From the NCBI GenBank assembly GCA_964436865.1, contig CAYTFK010000260.1, positions 1-10,119 on the forward strand: a stretch of DNA of 10,119 bases, written 5' to 3'. The DNA comes from JAXGPP01 sp964436865. Lineage in GTDB: Bacteria; Planctomycetota; Planctomycetia; Pirellulales; Thermoguttaceae. Position numbers and translations under genes: made by a program. A model generated the notes under the pieces. It did not search any database, had not been told where the DNA came from, and saw only the letters and a program-made list of their open reading frames with translations. Shown here piece by piece: positions 7,619 through 10,119 of this stretch. Position 1 is the first letter of the stretch, and each line of letters begins with the position of its first letter.

Positions 7619-8725
7619 TTAGTTGTCCGACCTGGACTCGCCACCGTTCATGCTGCCCATGGCGCCCCAGACGCCATACGGGCTCTGCTTCACGACGGGC
7701 GTCTGGCGGTTGTACTGCGGAAGGGCAAGGTTGCCGGTGTCGATCGTATCGCTGACAAAACGAACCGAGCCGTCCATCATGCCGCCGTTCACGCCGCCCG
7801 GATGGTAGCTTTGAGGCGGGTATACGCCCCAAGTCCATTCACCCTTCGATTGTGAGGCCAGCACGCCATTGGGCGGGATCACCGTATTGAAACCGGTGGT
7901 CATGGGGAATCCCGACATCCAGCCCTCTCCACGGCGACGATGGCTGTCGGCGACGGTGCAGGTCAGGGTGCTGTTCGCACCTTTGAACGCCATGACCTGT
8001 CCCGGGTTGTCGGCCAGGCCGTCACCGAGATTCATGCAGTAGCTGCCCTTGAGATTTGTAGGCAGACCCGTATAAACCGCCTGCTCGCTGATGCCGATGG
8101 TGTTGCTGGTTCCATCGGTGATCTCAGCCAACTTGACACAACGTCCTGCCGTGAACGGGCCGCGCAAGGCAGTGCCCGGTCCCACGATGTTGTTGATCAG
8201 GTCGCCCCGGCTGAAGCAATAGCTGACCGGCGCGACGGCCGTGTTGTTGGGGTGCGGCTGGAACGCTTTGCCGTCAGACGGGCAAAGGACTGTCTTGATC
8301 GTGACAGCCCACGGCGGGTAGCCGCCCCAATTCACCCACGGACCACCGGGAGGGTAATTGACCCCGCCGGCAGTGATCGGCGACCAGATCTGGTCCCACA
8401 AGGCCCCCTGCTCGATAAATGGCAGCATGTGGTAGATCGGACCGGCAGAATTGCACGTGCCGGTGTTCGAATTCCAGGCGCACCCGGTTGGATTGGTGCC
8501 CATTGACCCTGGCGGCAACTGTTTGTAGGTGTCCTCGTAATTGAGCACCCCGAGCGCGAGTTGCTTGATGTTGTTCGAGCACTGCGATCGGCGCGCTGCT
8601 TCGCGGGCTGCCTGAACAGCAGGCAGAAGCAGCGCAATCAAGATGCCAATAATTGCGATGACCACCAGCAGCTCGACGAGCGTGAACGCACGCCACGAGC
8701 GTCGTCTAAGAAAAGACAAGACCAT
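7619..8725 (-). CDS. DUF1559 (H-X9-DG) pilin-like protein
   Basis: This 368-residue protein has a type IV pilin/pseudopilin N-terminus: a short basic leader (MVLSFLRRRSWRA), then FTLVELLVVIAIIG (14-27) with Glu18 at the +5 position, running into LLLPAVQAAREAARRSQCSN (32-51), the usual start of planctomycete DUF1559 proteins. The C-terminal signature is complete: His308, nine residues, then Asp318-Gly319 (HPGGVNGGMMDG). LPPGSM (70-75), EITDGTSNT (201-209) and the tail SPYGVWGAMGS (348-358) are also typical. A prepilin peptidase would cleave before Phe14; the residue before it is Ala, not the usual Gly. GGGAGG lies 5 bases before the ATG, and a good promoter sits about 130 bases upstream. The family is probably exported and assembled or displayed at the envelope, but no precise role is established. 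A lipoprotein gene lies upstream, a common pairing in Planctomycetes. Confidence 0.96.
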   Translation of the reverse strand: MVLSFLRRRSWRAFTLVELLVVIAIIGILIALLLPAVQAAREAARRSQCSNNIKQLALGVLNYEDTYKQLPPGSMGTNPTGCAWNSNTGTCNSAGPIYHMLPFIEQGALWDQIWSPITAGGVNYPPGGPWVNWGGYPPWAVTIKTVLCPSDGKAFQPHPNNTAVAPVSYCFSRGDLINNIVGPGTALRGPFTAGRCVKLAEITDGTSNTIGISEQAVYTGLPTNLKGSYCMNLGDGLADNPGQVMAFKGANSTLTCTVADSHRRRGEGWMSGFPMTTGFNTVIPPNGVLASQSKGEWTWGVYPPQSYHPGGVNGGMMDGSVRFVSDTIDTGNLALPQYNRQTPVVKQSPYGVWGAMGSMNGGESRSDN

Positions 8726-8852
8726 AGCAGCCTCCCACAGAAAGGAATTGAACTTGCCCGAAGTTGGGCGAACGGGTCGACTGCCTCTTCCCCACTCTGC
8801 TCTTCCCTACCGCAATGCGCGAGACCATGGAATGGTCGCCACATCACTGATT

Positions 8853-8881
8853 TTTATATCCGACGGCTCAAACAAAGGCAA
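8853..8881 (-). promoter_or_regulatory. Sigma70-type promoter of the DUF1559 gene
   Basis: On the minus strand TTGCCT (8881-8876) is followed after 17 bases by TATAAA (8858-8853), a near-consensus pair in an AT-rich patch that stands out from the GC-rich surroundings. Transcription would begin near 8846, leaving a leader of about 120 bases. The -35 hexamer overlaps one arm of the inverted repeat at 8877-8922. Confidence 0.65.
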
Positions 8882-8922
8882 CAATCTTGTTTGGATGTTG
8901 GATCTGCTTTAAGATTATTGCC
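8877..8922 (-). terminator. 12-bp inverted repeat: lipoprotein-gene terminator and/or operator of the DUF1559 promoter
   Basis: On the minus strand GGCAATAATCTT (8922-8911) and AAGATTGTTGCC (8888-8877) can form 12 continuous pairs, one of them G-U, around a 22-base loop. TTTGTTT follows directly. It starts 27 bases after the lipoprotein stop codon, so it fits an intrinsic terminator, although the loop is long. The same repeat covers the -35 box of the DUF1559 promoter, so it could instead be an operator. Confidence 0.5.
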
Positions 8923-8949
8923 TAAGTAAACAATGGCGTTGTCGGGTAG

Positions 8950-9468
8950 TCATTGCTGGCTCGGCTCTGGCTTTGCGTCGGACTTCAGGTCGAAATTGAA
9001 CTCCCCTTTGCCGGGGGCTACTTCAGCTTTCAGGCCCGATTCAGCCGTACTTTTGTACTTGACCGGCAGAACGTCCTTGATCACTGGGTCGACCCCACCG
9101 GCCGCATCCCGCGCTTCCATCACGGCTCGTGTGGCCTCTTCGTCGGTCATACCAGGTTTGATCACGGAAGATGTTGTGGAGTCTCCCTCCGTCTTGGAGA
9201 CGATCACGTTGTAGCTGCCCGGCAAAGCACCATCCCCAGGATTCTGCGTCGTCAGTTGATAACGCCCGCTGGCGTCGGTTTTGCCCGATGCCGCCGTGCC
9301 AGTGGTGCTCGTGGGGGCAAACGTGACCACAGCCCCTTCCACTGGCTTGCCGTCGAGCGTGATGACGCCCGACACCGGCACTGTGTCGAGCGACGAGCCG
9401 CCCTGGTTGCAGCCCAGAATTGCCAGCGCCGCCAAGCAAACCGCCATCGATCCTAACAATCTCGCCAT
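8950..9468 (-). CDS. Small lipoprotein with a carboxypeptidase-regulatory-like (transthyretin-like) domain
   Basis: I start this 172-residue protein at the ATG at 9468. It is preceded by a G-rich ribosome site (GGGGGG, 5 bases away) and gives a proper lipoprotein signal: MARLLGSMAVCLAALAILGC, with lipobox ILGC and lipidated Cys20. The frame is open 29 codons further upstream, but that extension has no leader character. The mature part contains VSGVITLDGKPVEGAVVTFAP (32-52) and a pattern ending in TDASGRYQLTT (64-74) and GSYNVIVSK (84-92). This is the beta-sandwich fold found in many planctomycete envelope lipoproteins. A second segment (about 106-140, MTDEEATRAVMEARDAAGG) looks helical and carries no motif I know. 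It should sit on the envelope, possibly near the DUF1559 protein encoded next door; no enzymatic role is suggested. Confidence 0.9.
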   Translation of the reverse strand: MARLLGSMAVCLAALAILGCNQGGSSLDTVPVSGVITLDGKPVEGAVVTFAPTSTTGTAASGKTDASGRYQLTTQNPGDGALPGSYNVIVSKTEGDSTTSSVIKPGMTDEEATRAVMEARDAAGGVDPVIKDVLPVKYKSTAESGLKAEVAPGKGEFNFDLKSDAKPEPSQQ

Positions 9469-9553
9469 ACCAACCCCCCTTCGTCCAACGACAACCGCCG
9501 CGAACCATACCCACAACGTGCGGGTAGACTGTGGCCCGCTCGTAATCACCATC

Positions 9554-9583
9554 ACCCTAAGCTTGGAGAGTAGCTTCCGTCAA
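9554..9583 (-). promoter_or_regulatory. Weak promoter candidate for the lipoprotein gene
   Basis: On the minus strand TTGACG (9583-9578) and TAGGGT (9559-9554) are spaced by 18 bases, about 85 bases upstream of the ATG. The -35 is good (5 of 6); the -10 is poor (3 of 6). Confidence 0.3.
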
Positions 9584-9838
9584 TCCCGCCCCCGCCCTTT
9601 TTTCTGCGGCTGGCGCGCCGCATATCAGGCGTCTCGTGCTGTGGTGATGCTCCAATCAGACAGTTGGGCGGACCAAGGCGCCATGCACGCGAACTGGCCC
9701 GAAGAAGATAGAAAAGACTGACTGCCCCATGCTGTCCGGCAGGCAATTCAGTTCCGCCGGCCGCCAAGCGTCGAAGAACCGCGACCTGCCAGCGACCATT
9801 CCTTTCGGACTCGCAGGCAAGAGAACGAGCGCATAGAA
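9584..9838. other. Intergenic region upstream of the lipoprotein gene
   Basis: I find no supported gene here. The only long minus frame begins with TTG, lacks a ribosome site and resembles nothing. It contains a G-rich minus-strand run GGGCGGGGGCGGG (9597-9585) just upstream of the promoter candidate. Confidence 0.5.
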
Positions 9839-9861
9839 GAAGCCCGGATTAACCGGGCTTC
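9839..9861 (-). terminator. Intrinsic terminator of the tmRNA-like RNA
   Basis: On the minus strand GAAGCCCGG, loop TTAAT and CCGGGCTTC form a perfect 9-bp stem followed by TTCTAT. It begins four bases after the tRNA-like 3' end, the expected place for a terminator of a stable RNA gene. Confidence 0.75.
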
Positions 9862-10119
9862 AAGTACCCCCTAGGGGAGTCGAACCCCTGTCCTCGGACT
9901 GAGAATCGTTGCGCGCCCTTTTTTCAGCACGATCCGCCATGATGTTGGCGTCCCCGCAATGCCAACAACCATTCCGCGCGGAATACTTGCCTCGCTGGCG
10001 GACACCCGGTAATCTCGATCCTTCGCGGGGGCCGTGGTTGCTGACCCGTCGACCCCCTGCCCCGGTCGACACCGGCCCCCGCGTCTTCTCATTCGGACGG
10101 CCAGCGATTGCAGCGGCGG
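9862..10119 (-). ncRNA. ssrA: 3' part of a structured RNA with a tRNA-like T-arm, probable tmRNA (partial)
   Basis: The minus strand carries a tRNA-type T-arm: stem AGGGG/CCCCT around TTCGACT (9889-9873), a loop that fits TTCRANY. It is preceded by GGAC, as in tmRNAs (compare the E. coli GGACGCGGGTTC). No tRNA body precedes it within 90 bases. Instead there is a chain of hairpins: TGTTGGC/GCCAACA (9967-9961 with 9949-9943), the palindrome ATTCCGCGCGGAAT (9984-9971), and a two-tier stem at 10083-10024. A terminator follows directly. In a tmRNA the tag reading frame and 5' acceptor strand would lie beyond 10119, and I see no tag in the window. Against this, the seven bases after the T-stem read AGGGGGT and then ACTT. 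No CCA is encoded, and U70 of the G3-U70 alanine identity pair is absent. A degenerate or variant tmRNA, or another RNA with a T-arm mimic, remains possible. Confidence 0.5.

Noticed and set aside
9585..9597. G-quadruplex candidate GGGCGGGGGCGGG on the minus strand
   Set aside because: There are only three separate G runs, so a stable quadruplex would need the middle run to be split; not convincing.
9552..9767. 71-codon minus frame upstream of the lipoprotein gene
   Set aside because: It begins with TTG without a Shine-Dalgarno site and resembles no protein; its end overlaps the promoter candidate.
9866..9955. An ordinary tRNA ending at 9866 on the minus strand
   Set aside because: No 5' acceptor strand complementary to AGGGGGT, no D-arm and no anticodon stem are present in the preceding 90 bases.
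9860..10072. 70-codon minus frame in the RNA region
   Set aside because: Its C-terminal STPLGGT is simply the translation of a tRNA-like T-arm, and the region is full of paired stems, so it is RNA and not coding.
1..10119. CRISPR array, insertion sequence or phage genes
   Set aside because: I saw no spaced direct repeats, transposase or integrase motifs, or terminal inverted repeats; the gene set looks like ordinary chromosome.

Overview
The window looks like chromosomal DNA of a planctomycete, probably of the Pirellulales type. The strongest clue is the gene at 7619-8725, a DUF1559 (H-X9-DG) pilin-like protein of a kind hugely expanded in Planctomycetes. It is paired with a small carboxypeptidase-regulatory-like lipoprotein, which is also common there. 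GC-rich coding, good Shine-Dalgarno sites on most genes, and a DUF6057-like/TolB-like pair fit the same picture. This assignment rests on reading the protein sequences, not on a database search. Every gene I can support lies on the minus strand, so transcription runs right to left.

From right to left: (1) 9862-10119 holds the 3' part of a structured RNA. It has a tRNA-type T-arm, the GGAC-before-T-stem arrangement of tmRNA, and an intrinsic terminator directly after it. It is best read as the 3' part of ssrA (tmRNA) running off the window edge, but the acceptor strand is odd. (2) 9469-9838 has no gene; it holds a weak promoter candidate for the next gene. (3) 8950-9468 encodes a small lipoprotein. 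(4) 8726-8949 holds a good promoter (TTGCCT-17-TATAAA) for the DUF1559 gene. A 12-bp inverted repeat there overlaps the -35 box and also sits where the lipoprotein gene's terminator should be. (5) 7619-8725 is the DUF1559 gene, followed by three hairpins (7448-7590).

(6) 5459-7360 (multi-pass membrane protein, DUF6057-like, with a helical-repeat C-terminus) and 3904-5457 (membrane-anchored beta-propeller carrying one CXXCH heme site) are separated by one base and are surely co-translated. Their job is unknown. They are the most interesting pair here. (7) 1424-3832 encodes a secreted right-handed beta-helix protein with a C-terminal CBM9/DOMON-like domain, probably a polysaccharide-active enzyme. 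(8) 59-1141 encodes a PfkB-family kinase, most likely 2-keto-3-deoxygluconate kinase. It has its own strong promoter (TTGACA-17-TAGCCT) with a dyad filling the spacer.

Genes 5459-7360, 3904-5457 and 1424-3832 may form one operon (gaps of 1 and 71 bases). The beta-helix protein and the KDG kinase together suggest extracellular attack on a uronate-containing polysaccharide followed by cytoplasmic phosphorylation of KDG. That link is inferred from adjacency and family only.
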